The notes below the pieces were generated by a model, which was given only the letters and a program-made list of their open reading frames with translations, ran no database searches and was not told the origin of the DNA. 64,000 nt of DNA from Nocardioides sp. Its GTDB lineage: Bacteria > Actinomycetota > Actinomycetes > Propionibacteriales > Nocardioidaceae. The first letter of the stretch is position 1; each line of letters begins with the position of its first letter. The DNA is taken from positions 60,976 to 124,975 of the forward strand of contig NZ_JASLGR010000060.1 of the NCBI RefSeq assembly GCF_030150155.1. The letters run 5' to 3'. Positions 42,680 to 52,997 of the stretch are shown piece after piece. The translations under genes were made by a program, and so were the position numbers.

Positions 42680-44203
42680 TCAGTAGGCGCCGTCGGAGGA
42701 CAGGACGGCCCGGACCGTCCGCCAGATGATGTGGAGGTCCCGCACGATGGACCAGTTCTCGACGTAGTCGAGGTCGAGCCTGACCGTCTCCTCCCACGGC
42801 AGGTCGGAGCGGCCGCTGACCTGCCACAGGCCGGTCATGCCCTGCTTGACCAGGAGTCGACGTTCGACGCCACCCTCCCAGGCGGCCACCTCGGCGGGCA
42901 ACGGCGGGCGGGGCCCGACGATGCTCATCTGCCCGGCCAGGACGTTGAAGAGCTGCGGCAGCTCGTCGAGGGAGTAGCGGCGCAGCAGGTGGCCGACCCG
43001 GGTGACCCGCGGATCGGCGCGCATCTTGAACAGCGGCGAGACGGTCTGGTCCTCGCCGGCGACGTCGGAGGTGAGGTCCTCGCGGAGCTGGTCGGCGCCG
43101 GTCACCATCGTCCTGAACTTCCACATCCTGAAGGTCGCGCCGCCGACGCCGACCCGCTCGGAGCGGTAGAAGACCGGGCCCCGGTCGGTGATCTTGATGG
43201 CGAGGGCGATCGCCAGCATCAGCGGCGAGAAGACGATCAGCGCGCCGACCGCGATCACCTTGTCCAGCGCCTCCTTCTCGAACCGGGAGGCGCCGATGTA
43301 CTGCGGCTCGTCGAGGTGGATCAGGGGCAGGTTCGCCACCGGCCGGACATGGATCCGGGGGCCGGCGAGGTCGACCACGTTGGGCGAGACCAGCAGGTCG
43401 ATCCCGGTGCCCTCCAGCGCCCAGCCGAGCGCCTTGAGGCCGACGTTGCCGAGCAGCTCGGTGTCGGTCACGATCACGGTGTCGGCCCGGGCACCGGCGA
43501 TCGCCACCGCCAGCGTGTGCGTGCTGTCGTACGACGGCAGGCGCTCCCCCGCGACGTCGATCTCGGGTCCGAAGTGGGCGTAGGTGTCGGGCCACCACAC
43601 CCCGGTGACGCGGTAGCCGTCCTCGACGTGGCGCCCGAAGGCGGCGGCGAGCTGGCGTGCCGAGCGGGCCCCGCCGATCACCAGCACCCGGTTGAGGGCT
43701 CCGACGTCGGCGACCCGTGCCTTCACCAGGCGGGTGCGGGCGAGCTTGCGGGTGCCGAGCATGCCGAGGGTGCTGAGCGAGAAGAAGGTGAGCAGGAAGA
43801 ACCGGGACAGGCTGAACGCCGTCAGTGCGCCGACGACCGAGATCCCGGCGAAGGCGAGTACGACGGCACGCAGCAGGCGCTGGTACTCCTCGGGGCCCTC
43901 GAGCATGGACTTGCGGTCGTAGACCTTGACCATCCGCTGGGTGAGCAGGCTCCAGGCCACCAGCCCGAACGTGATGTGGACGTACTGCCACAGCTGGGCG
44001 CCGGGTCCGACGCCGCGGGGCAGCGCCCAGGCCACGGCGAGCGTGATCGCGCCCGAGCCGAGCAGCACGATCAGGTCGACCCAGGCCCGGGAGCGGGCGT
44101 AGCGCTCCCGCCAGTCGGGCTCGCCGACGACCGGGTCGGGTCGCACGATCAGCGGCAGCACCTGCTCGGGGGTGGTGGCGCCGGGTCCACGCTGCTCCGT
44201 CAT
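42680..44203 (-). CDS. Polyprenyl glycosylphosphotransferase (WbaP/CpsE-like)
   Basis: This 507-residue protein loads the first sugar-phosphate onto undecaprenyl phosphate. The N-terminal half has four membrane helices and a Rossmann-like CoA-binding-type domain (RVLVIGGARSARQLAAAFG). The catalytic C-terminal domain has one re-entrant helix (VIAVGALIVFSPLMLAIALAIK), the basic motif MWKFRTM, RRYSLDELPQLFNVLAGQMSIVGPRP with the catalytic Asp-Glu pair, and VKQGMTGLWQVSGRS. The ATG at 44203 overlaps the upstream fusion gene by four bases; the longer frame to 45205 is inside that gene. It looks fully active and is the likely initiating enzyme of the locus. Confidence 0.9.
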   Translation of the reverse strand: MTEQRGPGATTPEQVLPLIVRPDPVVGEPDWRERYARSRAWVDLIVLLGSGAITLAVAWALPRGVGPGAQLWQYVHITFGLVAWSLLTQRMVKVYDRKSMLEGPEEYQRLLRAVVLAFAGISVVGALTAFSLSRFFLLTFFSLSTLGMLGTRKLARTRLVKARVADVGALNRVLVIGGARSARQLAAAFGRHVEDGYRVTGVWWPDTYAHFGPEIDVAGERLPSYDSTHTLAVAIAGARADTVIVTDTELLGNVGLKALGWALEGTGIDLLVSPNVVDLAGPRIHVRPVANLPLIHLDEPQYIGASRFEKEALDKVIAVGALIVFSPLMLAIALAIKITDRGPVFYRSERVGVGGATFRMWKFRTMVTGADQLREDLTSDVAGEDQTVSPLFKMRADPRVTRVGHLLRRYSLDELPQLFNVLAGQMSIVGPRPPLPAEVAAWEGGVERRLLVKQGMTGLWQVSGRSDLPWEETVRLDLDYVENWSIVRDLHIIWRTVRAVLSSDGAY

Positions 44204-46431
44204 GACGTCCCCCGGCCACGGCCACCGGCGCCGCCACCGCCGCTGCCGCTGCGCAGCGAGCGGGCCATCACGCGCAGGAACCGTGGCCCCTTGAGCAGGT
44301 AGCGGCCGGCCAGGCGACGCGGCTCCTGGGCCAGCCGCCACAGCCACTCCCCGCCGACCCGCTGCAACCAGACCGGGGCGCGGGAGACCTTCTGCGCGGC
44401 GAAGTCGACCGCCGCGCCGGCACCGACGTACACCGCCGGCGGCAGCCGCTCGCGCCAGGTGAGCATCCACAGCTCCTGCTTGGGCGCACCGAGGCAGACG
44501 AAGACCAGGTCGGGGCGCTGGTCGGCCAGGGCCGCCACCACGTCGAGGGAGGCCGGGTCGGCGACGTCGCGCATCATCGGGAACTCCACCGAGTTCACCA
44601 CCGCGCCCGGGTAGGTCTCGCGCAGCTGCTCGGCTGCGGCCTCGGCGACTCCGCTGGCACCGCCGAGGATCGAGACCCGCCAGCCCCGGTCGGCGGACTC
44701 CTCGGCCATCAGCGGGAGCAGGTCGGCGCCGGTGTGGCGGTGCACCTCGTCGGCGCCGAGCATCCGGGCGAGCTGGACCACGGGCATGCCGTCCATCACC
44801 AGCAGGTCGGCGCCGTCGTAGACCTCCATCGTCTTGTGCTCGCGCTCCAGGTCGAGGATCTGGTCGACGTTGACGGTGACCACCAGGGCCGGCTCGCGAC
44901 GGGCCAGCAGGGCGTCGATCTGGGCCAGCAGGTCGGCGGTGTCGCCCCCGAAGAGCGGGTAGGTGTTGAGGAAGATCGCGCCCCGGTCGTCGACCCACAG
45001 CCGCGCCTTCGAGGTCGGCGCGACCTCGTCGATGCGGGCCTGCAGGCGTGCCACCTCGGCGGTGATCCGGGCCCGGGTGCGCAGTGCCCGAACGGTCCGC
45101 CACAGCACCGCCAGGTCGCGGCCGATCGACCAGTTCTCGACGTACTCGCGATCGAGTCGGCGGGCGTCCTCCCAGCGCTCGGCGGAGGCGCCCGAGCTCT
45201 GCCACAGGCCGGTGATCCCGGGCTTGACCAGCAGTCGTCGTCCGACGGCGTCGTCGTGGTGCTCGGCGACCTTCGCCGGGGTGAGCGGGCGGGGGCCGAC
45301 CAGGCTCATCGATCCGGTCAGGACGTGCAGCAGCTGAGGCGACTCATCGAGGCCGACGCGGTGCACCCACGAGGTCTCGGGGCTGTCGAAGCGGAGCATG
45401 GTGAAGGTGGTGCCGCCCAGGCCGACCCGGGTGCTGCGGGTCAGGGCGGGGCCGCGCCGCGCACGACGGCAGGTGAGCGTGGCGGCGAGCATCGCCGGGG
45501 AGAGCACGACCAGCATCGCCGCGGCCAGCACCCGGTCGAACAGGGCTCGGCCCCAGGTGTTCGCGTCGGCGTAGCGCGGCTCCTCGACGTGCACGAACGG
45601 CAGCCCGGAGACCTCGCGCAGGTCCAGGCGGGGCTGGGCCACCCCGGTCACGTTCGGGGAGACCATCAGGGTGATCCTGCGCTCGGCGAGCTGCCAGACC
45701 AGCTCGGTCAGGCCGTCGGGGCCGACCTGCTCGGAGTCGCTGACGATGACGGTGTCGGCGCCACTGACCGCCAGCGCCTCGTCGAGGCTGTGGGTGCTGC
45801 CCAGTACCGGGATCGGGGTGGCGTCGGCCTCGGCGGTGCGCCACAGCAGGGACGGGGAGTCCTGCGGCTGGTCGATCACGTGCACGCCGGTGACGCGGTA
45901 GGCGCAGCCGGGCTCCTGGGCGAACGCCCGCGCGATCCGGCGGGCCGAGCGACCCGAGCCGAGGATCAGCACCCGGGACTGGTGCAGACCGGCGGCCCGT
46001 TGGGCACGCAGCCGCAGCCGCCACAGGCCGCGGACGACCAGCAGGGCGGCGAAGCCGAGCACGAAGGTGAGGAAGAGGAAGACCCGCGAGACGTCGATGA
46101 CGAAGAGCACCGAGGCGATCCCGACCGCACCGAAGGTGGCGAAGGTGCCGCGCGCGAGGCGACCCGCCTCAGCGCCCCAGGAGAGACCGGCATCGGGGTC
46201 GCGGGAGCCGTAGAGACCGAGCAGTCCCCACCACAGCAGTGCCAGCACCGCCCCCGCCACCAGGTGCCCCTGGTGACCGGCCCCGGTCAGGGTGTCGGGC
46301 TCGCCGGGACCGAACCGGAGGAACCAGGCTCCTGCCGCTGCCGCGAGCAGCACGACAGCATCGACCAACGCCACGCGACGTGCATGCCGAGTCTTCCACC
46401 CCACCGGACGCGAAACGTCCGTCTCGGACAT
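44200..46431 (-). CDS. Fusion: shortened glycosylphosphotransferase plus WecG/TagA (GT26) glycosyltransferase
   Basis: The 743-residue protein joins two early polysaccharide enzymes. Residues 1-470 copy the layout of the neighbouring transferase (four helices, RVLILGSGRSARRIARAFA, re-entrant helix). The catalytic domain, however, is about 50 residues shorter and lacks the KFRTM motif, reading TMLRFDSPETS. The Asp-Glu pair (GLDESPQLLHVL), VGPRPLTP and KPGITGLWQ remain. Residues 490-735 are a WecG/TagA/CpsF transferase (FLNTYPLFGGDTADLL, VTVNVDQILDLERE, MDGMPVVQLARMLG, GAPKQELW). The ATG at 46431 follows AGGGGAG. It is the first gene of the minus operon reaching to 39713. Confidence 0.85.
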   Translation of the reverse strand: MSETDVSRPVGWKTRHARRVALVDAVVLLAAAAGAWFLRFGPGEPDTLTGAGHQGHLVAGAVLALLWWGLLGLYGSRDPDAGLSWGAEAGRLARGTFATFGAVGIASVLFVIDVSRVFLFLTFVLGFAALLVVRGLWRLRLRAQRAAGLHQSRVLILGSGRSARRIARAFAQEPGCAYRVTGVHVIDQPQDSPSLLWRTAEADATPIPVLGSTHSLDEALAVSGADTVIVSDSEQVGPDGLTELVWQLAERRITLMVSPNVTGVAQPRLDLREVSGLPFVHVEEPRYADANTWGRALFDRVLAAAMLVVLSPAMLAATLTCRRARRGPALTRSTRVGLGGTTFTMLRFDSPETSWVHRVGLDESPQLLHVLTGSMSLVGPRPLTPAKVAEHHDDAVGRRLLVKPGITGLWQSSGASAERWEDARRLDREYVENWSIGRDLAVLWRTVRALRTRARITAEVARLQARIDEVAPTSKARLWVDDRGAIFLNTYPLFGGDTADLLAQIDALLARREPALVVTVNVDQILDLEREHKTMEVYDGADLLVMDGMPVVQLARMLGADEVHRHTGADLLPLMAEESADRGWRVSILGGASGVAEAAAEQLRETYPGAVVNSVEFPMMRDVADPASLDVVAALADQRPDLVFVCLGAPKQELWMLTWRERLPPAVYVGAGAAVDFAAQKVSRAPVWLQRVGGEWLWRLAQEPRRLAGRYLLKGPRFLRVMARSLRSGSGGGGAGGRGRGTS

Positions 46432-46568
46432 GCGCTCCCCTATGTCATCTCGCCGACAAGCTTCCCTCCCGCCGGCCGGAGTAAAGACTAGCGGCCCTGA
46501 CAGATGTCATGTCGACTTCATGCAAGCTCATCCGGGTGACCCGGCGTGATCGGGGTCATGCTGAGGTC

Positions 46569-47506
<938 letters not shown>

Positions 47507-47510
<4 letters not shown>

Positions 47511-48298
47511 CCACGCTTCCCACCACCATCGACGTCGGCGCACGCCGGGTCCCGCCGCTGGGCGGCTTCAGCCTCACCGTGCTGCGGATCGAGCTGCTGC
47601 GGATGCTGCGCAACCGCCGCACGATCATCTTCACCCTGCTCCTGCCGGCCGCGCTGGCGCTGGTCTTCGGCGGCCAGTCGGGATGGCAGGACCGGGCCGG
47701 ATCGGGCAACGTGGCGGCGTACATCCTGATCTCGATGGCGCTCTACGGGGCCGCCCTCACCTCGGCGGCGACCGGCTCGATGGTGGCGCTGGAACGGGCC
47801 ACCGGTTGGTCCCGGCAGCTGCGCCTGACCCCGCTCAACCCGGTCGCCTACATCGTGATGAAGGCCCTGGTCTCGCTCGCGATGGGTGCTTTGGCGATCG
47901 TGGCGGTCAACATCGCCGGGATCGCGATGGGCAAGGCCGAGATGCCCACCCACATCTGGATCATCAGTGCCGTGCTGGCCCTGGTCTGCACCTTGACGTT
48001 CGCCGCCCTCGGCGTCTTCGTCGGCTACATCGTGCCCGGTGAGAACGCCATGCAGATCCTCGGCCCCGGCCTGGCCCTGCTCTCCTTCCTCGGCGGCGTC
48101 TTCATCCCACTGGAGAACTACGCGCCGGTGGTGCGCGACATCGCCTACTGGACTCCGATGTACGGCGTCGCCGAGATCGCCCGGGCTCCGCTGACGCACG
48201 AGCTGCCCTGGTACGCCGTCGTCAACGCGGTGGTCTGGCTGGCCCTGTTCATCGCCGGAGCCGCCTGGCGGATGAGCAAGGACACCGCCCGGGTGTGA
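47507..48298 (+). CDS. ABC-2 type permease
   Basis: This 263-residue protein has six membrane helices in the ABC-2 layout. It opens with an amphipathic stretch (LRIELLRMLRNRRTIIFTLLLPAALALVFG), continues with ALERATGWSRQLRLTPLNPVAYIVMK, and closes with FLGGVFIPLENYAPVVRDIAYWTPMYG. It forms an exporter with the ATPase whose stop it overlaps (ATGA). It ends directly at the histidine kinase gene, so pump and sensor form one transcript. Such units commonly answer an antibiotic or membrane stress. Confidence 0.9.
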
Positions 48299-48309
48299 GG
48301 ATGCTCCCG

Positions 48310-49458
48310 ATGAACCCCAGCACCAGTGCCGCGTCGTGCGGCCCCGACGCCCCGTGGGCGCGCCGTCCCAGCGCGCTGGGCCCGTGGATCGCCTGCCTGT
48401 GGCTGGGGTTCCTGATCCCGGCGCTGCTGCACGGCTGGGACCACCGCACCAGCGTCTCCGGGGTCGTCGGGCTGGTGGCGACGCTGGCGTTCATGGCGCT
48501 CTACACCGTCGTCTTCATCGGCGCCCGCCGCTCCCGGCAGCGGATGCTCGACCAGCCCCCGATCGGGTGGGCGGTGACCTACCTCGGGGCGATGCTGGCG
48601 CTGGCCGCGGTGATGGTCGTCTGCGTCGGCGAGGACGGCCTGACCGCGGCGATCTTCCTGTCGGTCGCCACCATGATGACGCTGCCGCTGCGCGCGGCGA
48701 TCCCCAGCGTGGTGGCCCTCGCCCTGGCGGTGCTCACCCTGGGCCACTTGCAGGGCTGGGGCGCGGCCAACGGCCTGGCCTTCGGCACCGGGCTCGGCTC
48801 GCTGGCGATCCTCGGCATGCGCACGGTGATGACCCGCAACCTCCAACTCTGGGCCGCCCAGGAGGAGAACACCCTGCTGGCGGTGACCAACGAGCGCAAC
48901 CGGTTCGCCCGCGACCTGCACGACATCCTGGGCCACTCCCTCACCGTGATCACGGTCAAGGCCGAGCTCGCCCAGCGCCTCTTCGACGTCGACCCCGAGC
49001 GTGCCCGCGCCGAGGTCGCCGACCTGGAGCGGCTCTCGCGCACCGCGCTGACCGACGTCCGGCGCGCGGTGGAGGGCTACCGTGACCTGACCCTGCCCGG
49101 CGAGCTGGCCCGGGCCCGGGCCGCCCTGGAGGCAGCCGAGATCGGCGCCACCCTGCCGACCTCGGTCGACGTGGTCCCCGACGACCTGCACGAGCTCTTC
49201 GCCTGGACCGTGCGCGAAGGGGTGACCAACGTGATCCGGCACTCCGGCGCGGCACGCTGCGAGATCGTGCTGAGCGCGACCAGTGCCCAGGTGCGCGACA
49301 ACGGCTCGGGGCCCACCCTCGACGGTGCCTCCCCCGGCACTGCGTCCGGCTCCGGCTCCGGCCTGGTCGGCCTGCGCGAGCGGGCCACCGCGTTCGGCGC
49401 CTCGCTCTCGGTGGAGTCGCTCTCCCCCGGCTTCTGCCTGACGGTGGCGGTCGCGTGA
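48310..49458 (+). CDS. Sensor histidine kinase, NarL/DesK (HisKA_3) type
   Basis: The roughly 382-residue kinase has six predicted membrane helices in the first 165 residues. The HisKA_3 block RFARDLHDILGHSLTVITVKAELAQRL with the phosphorylated histidine follows, then a HATPase domain (REGVTNVIRHSGAARCEI with the N-box Asn, VRDNGSG, GSGLVGLRERA). This is the DesK/LiaS-like class paired with LuxR-type regulators. I chose the ATG at 48310, nine bases behind GAGG; a GTG at 48295 and an ATG at 48301 are also in frame. It would sense the substrate or stress handled by the upstream exporter. Confidence 0.9.
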   Translation: MNPSTSAASCGPDAPWARRPSALGPWIACLWLGFLIPALLHGWDHRTSVSGVVGLVATLAFMALYTVVFIGARRSRQRMLDQPPIGWAVTYLGAMLALAAVMVVCVGEDGLTAAIFLSVATMMTLPLRAAIPSVVALALAVLTLGHLQGWGAANGLAFGTGLGSLAILGMRTVMTRNLQLWAAQEENTLLAVTNERNRFARDLHDILGHSLTVITVKAELAQRLFDVDPERARAEVADLERLSRTALTDVRRAVEGYRDLTLPGELARARAALEAAEIGATLPTSVDVVPDDLHELFAWTVREGVTNVIRHSGAARCEIVLSATSAQVRDNGSGPTLDGASPGTASGSGSGLVGLRERATAFGASLSVESLSPGFCLTVAVA

Positions 49459-50069
49459 GTACGCCGATCCGGCTGCTGCTCGCCGACGACCAGGCCCTGG
49501 TCCGCGGCGCACTGGCGGCCCTGCTCAACCTCGAGCCCGACCTCGAGGTCGTCGCCGAGGTGGGTGACGGCGACGAGGTGATGGCCGCGGTGGCCGCGCA
49601 CCGCCCCGACGTGGCACTGCTCGACGTGGAGATGCCGCGCCTGGACGGGATCAGCGCGACCGCGGCGGTACGAGCGGCCTACCCCGACACCCGGGTCCTG
49701 ATCGTGACGACCTTCGGGCGCCCCGGCTTCCTGCGCCGTGCGCTCCAGGCCGGCGCCAGCGGGTTCGTGGTGAAGGACACCCCGGCAGCACAGCTCGCCG
49801 ACGCCGTACGCCGGGTGCAGGCCGGGCTCCGGGTCGTCGACCCGCTGCTGGCCACCGACTCCCTGATCAGCGGCGAGTCACCGCTCTCCCCGCGCGAGAC
49901 CGACGTCTTGAAGGCAGCACGCGACGGCGCCAGCGTGGCGGTGGTCGCGGGCCGCCTCTTCCTGTCGGAGGGAACGGTGCGCAACCACCTGTCGGCGGTG
50001 ATCGGGAAGACCGGCGCGAGCAACCGCGCCGAGGCGGTCAGGATCGCCGAGCAGAACGGCTGGCTCTGA
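49455..50069 (+). CDS. Response regulator, NarL/LuxR family
   Basis: The 204-residue regulator has a receiver with acidic pair ADD at 10-12, phospho-acceptor Asp57 (VALLDVEMPRLDG) and switch lysine in FVVKDTPAAQ. Its LuxR-type DNA-binding domain contains SPRETDVLKAARDGASVAVVAGRLFLSEGTVRNHLSAVIGK. It starts at GTG 49455 in a GTGA overlap with the kinase gene. It likely controls the exporter operon it belongs to. The promoter of that operon holds two GGTCATG direct repeats 11 bp apart (46555-46572), a possible target. Confidence 0.92.
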   Translation: MSTPIRLLLADDQALVRGALAALLNLEPDLEVVAEVGDGDEVMAAVAAHRPDVALLDVEMPRLDGISATAAVRAAYPDTRVLIVTTFGRPGFLRRALQAGASGFVVKDTPAAQLADAVRRVQAGLRVVDPLLATDSLISGESPLSPRETDVLKAARDGASVAVVAGRLFLSEGTVRNHLSAVIGKTGASNRAEAVRIAEQNGWL

Positions 50070-50101
50070 GACTCAGGATCTCTACGGAAGTCCGGGGCGG
50101 G

Positions 50102-50323
50102 TCAGCCGTTACCGGAGTCGTCGCCGGTGTCGTTCCACTTCGGGTCCGACTCCCACTCCTCGTTGCGCTCGGCGACCTTGTTCAGGGCGTTGGCCGCCTC
50201 GGCCTCGGTGGGGTACGGGCCGAGCCGGTCCTTGGCCTTGCAGCCCTCGGGACCCTCGACGGTGTGGTGCTTGAGGCAGAACCAGAACTCCGGCTCGCCC
50301 AGACCGTTGTCGTTGTCACTCAT
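50102..50323 (-). CDS. Conserved small actinobacterial protein (SPOR-like), unknown function
   Basis: The 73-residue soluble protein contains EFWFCLKHHTVEGPEGCKAK and RLGPYPTEAEAANALNKVAERN, then an acidic Asp/Gly-rich tail. Similar small proteins with an aromatic FWFC..HHxVE...GC motif are common in actinobacteria and are often described as SPOR-like. The cysteine pair and histidines could bind a metal, but that is speculation. The ATG at 50323 is clear. It converges on the response-regulator gene with 32 bp between stops. Confidence 0.72.
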   Translation of the reverse strand: MSDNDNGLGEPEFWFCLKHHTVEGPEGCKAKDRLGPYPTEAEAANALNKVAERNEEWESDPKWNDTGDDSGNG

Positions 50324-50350
50324 GTCCTCAACCTAGCCCCGTGCGGGCGC

Positions 50351-51034
50351 TCAGGCGAGGTGCTGATGGTGCTTGAGGGCTTCGCGTCGCGACAGCCCCG
50401 ACAGGTCGGTGCCCCAGCGCTCGACCTGGGCCAGCACCCAGGCCGGGTCGTGCCGGGCCTGGTCGCGCAGCGCCCAGCCGATCGCCTTGCGCAGCCAGAA
50501 GGAACGATCGGCGAGGTTGGCCTCGATCGCGTCGAGGAGCAGCGCACGATCGGTCTGCGCCTTGCGTCCTACCTGGCACAGCACCGCGCTGCGGCGCAGC
50601 CACAGGTCGTCGTCGCGGGCCCAGGCCCGCATCACCGGGCCGATCTCGTCGGGGTACGCCGCCAGCGCGTCGCGCAACGGGTGGGTCGCGATCACGTCGA
50701 CGACGTCCCACCAGGCTCCGGTGGTGATCAGGTGGCGCAGCAGCCCGAGAAGCTCGGGGTCCAGCCACCCGCGACCGTGGCGATGGCGCAGCAGCGCGAG
50801 AGCGGCGTACCACTCCTCACGGTAGGCGACGTCGTCCCACAGCTCTCGGATCGCCTGCTCCCACCCGGCGCGGGTCGGCGGCTCCCAGTCGGCGAGGATC
50901 GGCTTGAGGGTGGCGGCGAGCTCGGGCGAGGTCAGACCCCGGAACGGGGTCTCGGACTTCATGTACGCCTGTTGAGCCACCGCCCGCTCGGGGTCGCCCA
51001 GTCCGGCCAGCGTGTGCCAGATCCGGGCGACCAC
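50351..51034 (-). CDS. DNA alkylation repair protein, AlkD-like (HEAT repeats)
   Basis: The roughly 227-residue all-helical protein has the AlkD family pattern RIWHTLAGLGDPERAVAQQAYMKSETPFRGLTSPELAATL near its start. Later blocks are WWDVVDVIATHPL, RAWARDDDLWLRRSAVLCQV and DRSFWLRKAIGWALRDQA; the aromatic and Asp/Arg residues of the HEAT groove are kept. AlkD excises positively charged alkylated bases such as 7-methylguanine. I chose GTG 51034, 10 bp behind the TPR gene; a GTG at 51076 that overlaps that gene is possible. Confidence 0.85.
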   Translation of the reverse strand: MVARIWHTLAGLGDPERAVAQQAYMKSETPFRGLTSPELAATLKPILADWEPPTRAGWEQAIRELWDDVAYREEWYAALALLRHRHGRGWLDPELLGLLRHLITTGAWWDVVDVIATHPLRDALAAYPDEIGPVMRAWARDDDLWLRRSAVLCQVGRKAQTDRALLLDAIEANLADRSFWLRKAIGWALRDQARHDPAWVLAQVERWGTDLSGLSRREALKHHQHLA

Positions 51035-51044
51035 CGGCGTGACG

Positions 51045-51464
51045 TCAGCGGTTCTCGCCGTCTCGTTCGAGGACACGGGTGACACGGTAGACCGCTGCGG
51101 TGTGGTCGTAGTCGTCCGACATCGCCGCAGCGAGCTTGAGGTGTCCCAGAGCCTCGGGCAGGCGCGACTGCCGCTCCAGCACCCGGCCGAGCGCGTGCCG
51201 GGCCCAGATGTCGTCGGGGCTCTCCTCGACCAGGGCACGCAGCACCGTCTCGGCAGGGCCGAGCTGGGCGCGCAGCATCAGCGCCCAGGCCTGGAGCTGG
51301 CGCAGACCCGAGTTGGTCGGGTCCTCCTCCAGCGCGGGCGTGAGGATGTCGAGCGCCTCGTTGGGGAAGCGGCGCGACAGGAAGTCGTGAGCGGTCCGGT
51401 AGGCACGCTCGGGCCCCTGGCCAGGGAAGACGATCGGCGGGGCCTGGAAGTCGAACTCGGTCAT
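51045..51464 (-). CDS. Tetratricopeptide repeat protein
   Basis: The 139-residue soluble protein is made of three or so TPR-like helix pairs (AYRTAHDFLSRRFPNEALDILTPALEEDP, ALMLRAQLGPAETVLRALVEESPDD and ALGRVLERQSRLPEALGHLKLAAAMSD). Such scaffolds bind partner proteins; the partner is not evident. The ATG at 51464 gives a start that fits the first repeat. It lies 10 bp before the AlkD-like gene, and its other side is divergent from the protease gene. Confidence 0.8.
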   Translation of the reverse strand: MTEFDFQAPPIVFPGQGPERAYRTAHDFLSRRFPNEALDILTPALEEDPTNSGLRQLQAWALMLRAQLGPAETVLRALVEESPDDIWARHALGRVLERQSRLPEALGHLKLAAAMSDDYDHTAAVYRVTRVLERDGENR

Positions 51465-51635
51465 GAGATGGGAACCATTCTCAACTCGGAAATGTTCCGC
51501 GAGTGCTCGGGAGGGGCGGTCGGGAGTGTCTGCGGGGCCTCCGGGGGCTTCTTGAGGGGCGGACAACGCTGTTCGCGGGCGGTGTGGCGGAGTTAGCGTC
51601 GCCCTGTGCTCCCTTCTGTCTCGGAACAGGGTCGG

Positions 51636-52976
51636 GTGACGCGCGGGTCGACGCGCCTGGCCGCCCGCGTCGCCTCCCTCACCGCCCTCGCGACCCTCGT
51701 CGCCCTCACCACCGGTGCCGCACTGGTCGGCGCGGCCGGGCCGGCGCCGGCCGCCGAGAACGGCCCGCGCATCATCGGAGGAAACGAGGTCTCCCCGACC
51801 ACGTACAGCGCGACGTGGCCGTGGGTGGTGCTGGTCCGGATCCGCACCAGCGCACTGGCCTCGGGCCCATTGGCCACCTTCAGCCAGTGCACCGGGTCGG
51901 TGATCGCGCCGCAGCTGGTGCAGACCGCCGCGCACTGCACCGAACGCGCCAGCTCCCCGAATCGGGTGACAGTGCTGGCGGGCTCCCCCGCCACCGCCTC
52001 GATGACGTCGGTCGGCACCGTCGACGCGGTGCTCACCGATCCCGCGTACGTCGCCACCGAGGACGACATCAACGCCGTCGGGGACGTCGGGCTGATCCAT
52101 CTCGCCTCGCCCATCCCGGCCAGCCTGGTGCCGCGGTACGCCGTCCTGGCCCGGCTCGCCCCGGCCGGCATGGTCGCCGCCACCACCCTGGGGTGGGGGA
52201 AGACCTCGGGCAGCGCCAGCGCCGCGTCTGCGACCCTGAACTCCGTCGGGGTGTCGGTGCGCCTGACCAGCGCCGGGACGCTGCACAACTCCGGCCCGCG
52301 GGGCACCTGCAACGGTGACTCCGGTGGGCCGCTGGTCGCCGGCGGACTGCTGATCGGCTCGACCTCCTACGGCGACGAGGAGTGCGCCAGCGACTCCTTC
52401 TACACCGACACCGCCTCGGTCGCCCCGTGGATCATGACGACCGCCGCCGGTCTGTCCGGCACCCCGCCGACGGTGGCCTCCCCGCCCGTGCTGACCGGCA
52501 CCACCCGGGTGAGCGTGCTCGCCTCGGCCCGGACGCTCACCCTGACGCTGCCGACCCCGACGGCGACCGGCGGGGTCGCCGTCACCTGCTCCCGACCGGC
52601 CACCCGGAGGATCAGCGTCCCGTCGCGGACCGTGACCACCTGTCGGGCCCGGACCGGCGGCGGCGTCGGCACGACGTCGTACGTCGTGGCGGCGGCGCGG
52701 TCGGCGCGCGCTGTCGCCGTACGCACCCTCGCGGGGCGGCTCGTCGGGTCGGTCCGGGCCGCGACTCCGGTGGCGCTCCGCGCCACAGGATTCGCGGCGC
52801 GGAGCAGGGTGAGCGTGGTGTGGGGCCCGTTGCGCACCACCGCGGTGGCCGATGCGCACGGCGTCGTACGACTGCATGTGCGCACGCCGCGAGTGCACGG
52901 CACCCGGCTGCTGACCCTGCGTTCAGGAGCCTCGGTGATCCAGGTCCGGGCTCAGTCAGTGCGGATCACCCGGTAG
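51636..52976 (+). CDS. Secreted trypsin-like serine protease (S1A) with C-terminal extension
   Basis: The roughly 446-residue protein starts with a signal peptide (RLAARVASLTALATLVALTTGAALV ... APAAE). A chymotrypsin fold follows, beginning IIGGNEVSPTTYSATWPW, with catalytic His in VQTAAHC, Asp in NAVGDVGLIHL and Ser in CNGDSGGPLVAGG. About 175 C-terminal residues follow the protease. They are Ser/Thr/Arg/Val-rich, with two cysteines in VTCSRPATRR ... TTCRARTG, and may be a secreted binding or wall-associated domain. I chose GTG 51636; GTG 51606 adds ten residues. Confidence 0.88.
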   Translation: MTRGSTRLAARVASLTALATLVALTTGAALVGAAGPAPAAENGPRIIGGNEVSPTTYSATWPWVVLVRIRTSALASGPLATFSQCTGSVIAPQLVQTAAHCTERASSPNRVTVLAGSPATASMTSVGTVDAVLTDPAYVATEDDINAVGDVGLIHLASPIPASLVPRYAVLARLAPAGMVAATTLGWGKTSGSASAASATLNSVGVSVRLTSAGTLHNSGPRGTCNGDSGGPLVAGGLLIGSTSYGDEECASDSFYTDTASVAPWIMTTAAGLSGTPPTVASPPVLTGTTRVSVLASARTLTLTLPTPTATGGVAVTCSRPATRRISVPSRTVTTCRARTGGGVGTTSYVVAAARSARAVAVRTLAGRLVGSVRAATPVALRATGFAARSRVSVVWGPLRTTAVADAHGVVRLHVRTPRVHGTRLLTLRSGASVIQVRAQSVRITR

Positions 52977-52997
52977 CCACCCGATAGACTGCCCGAC

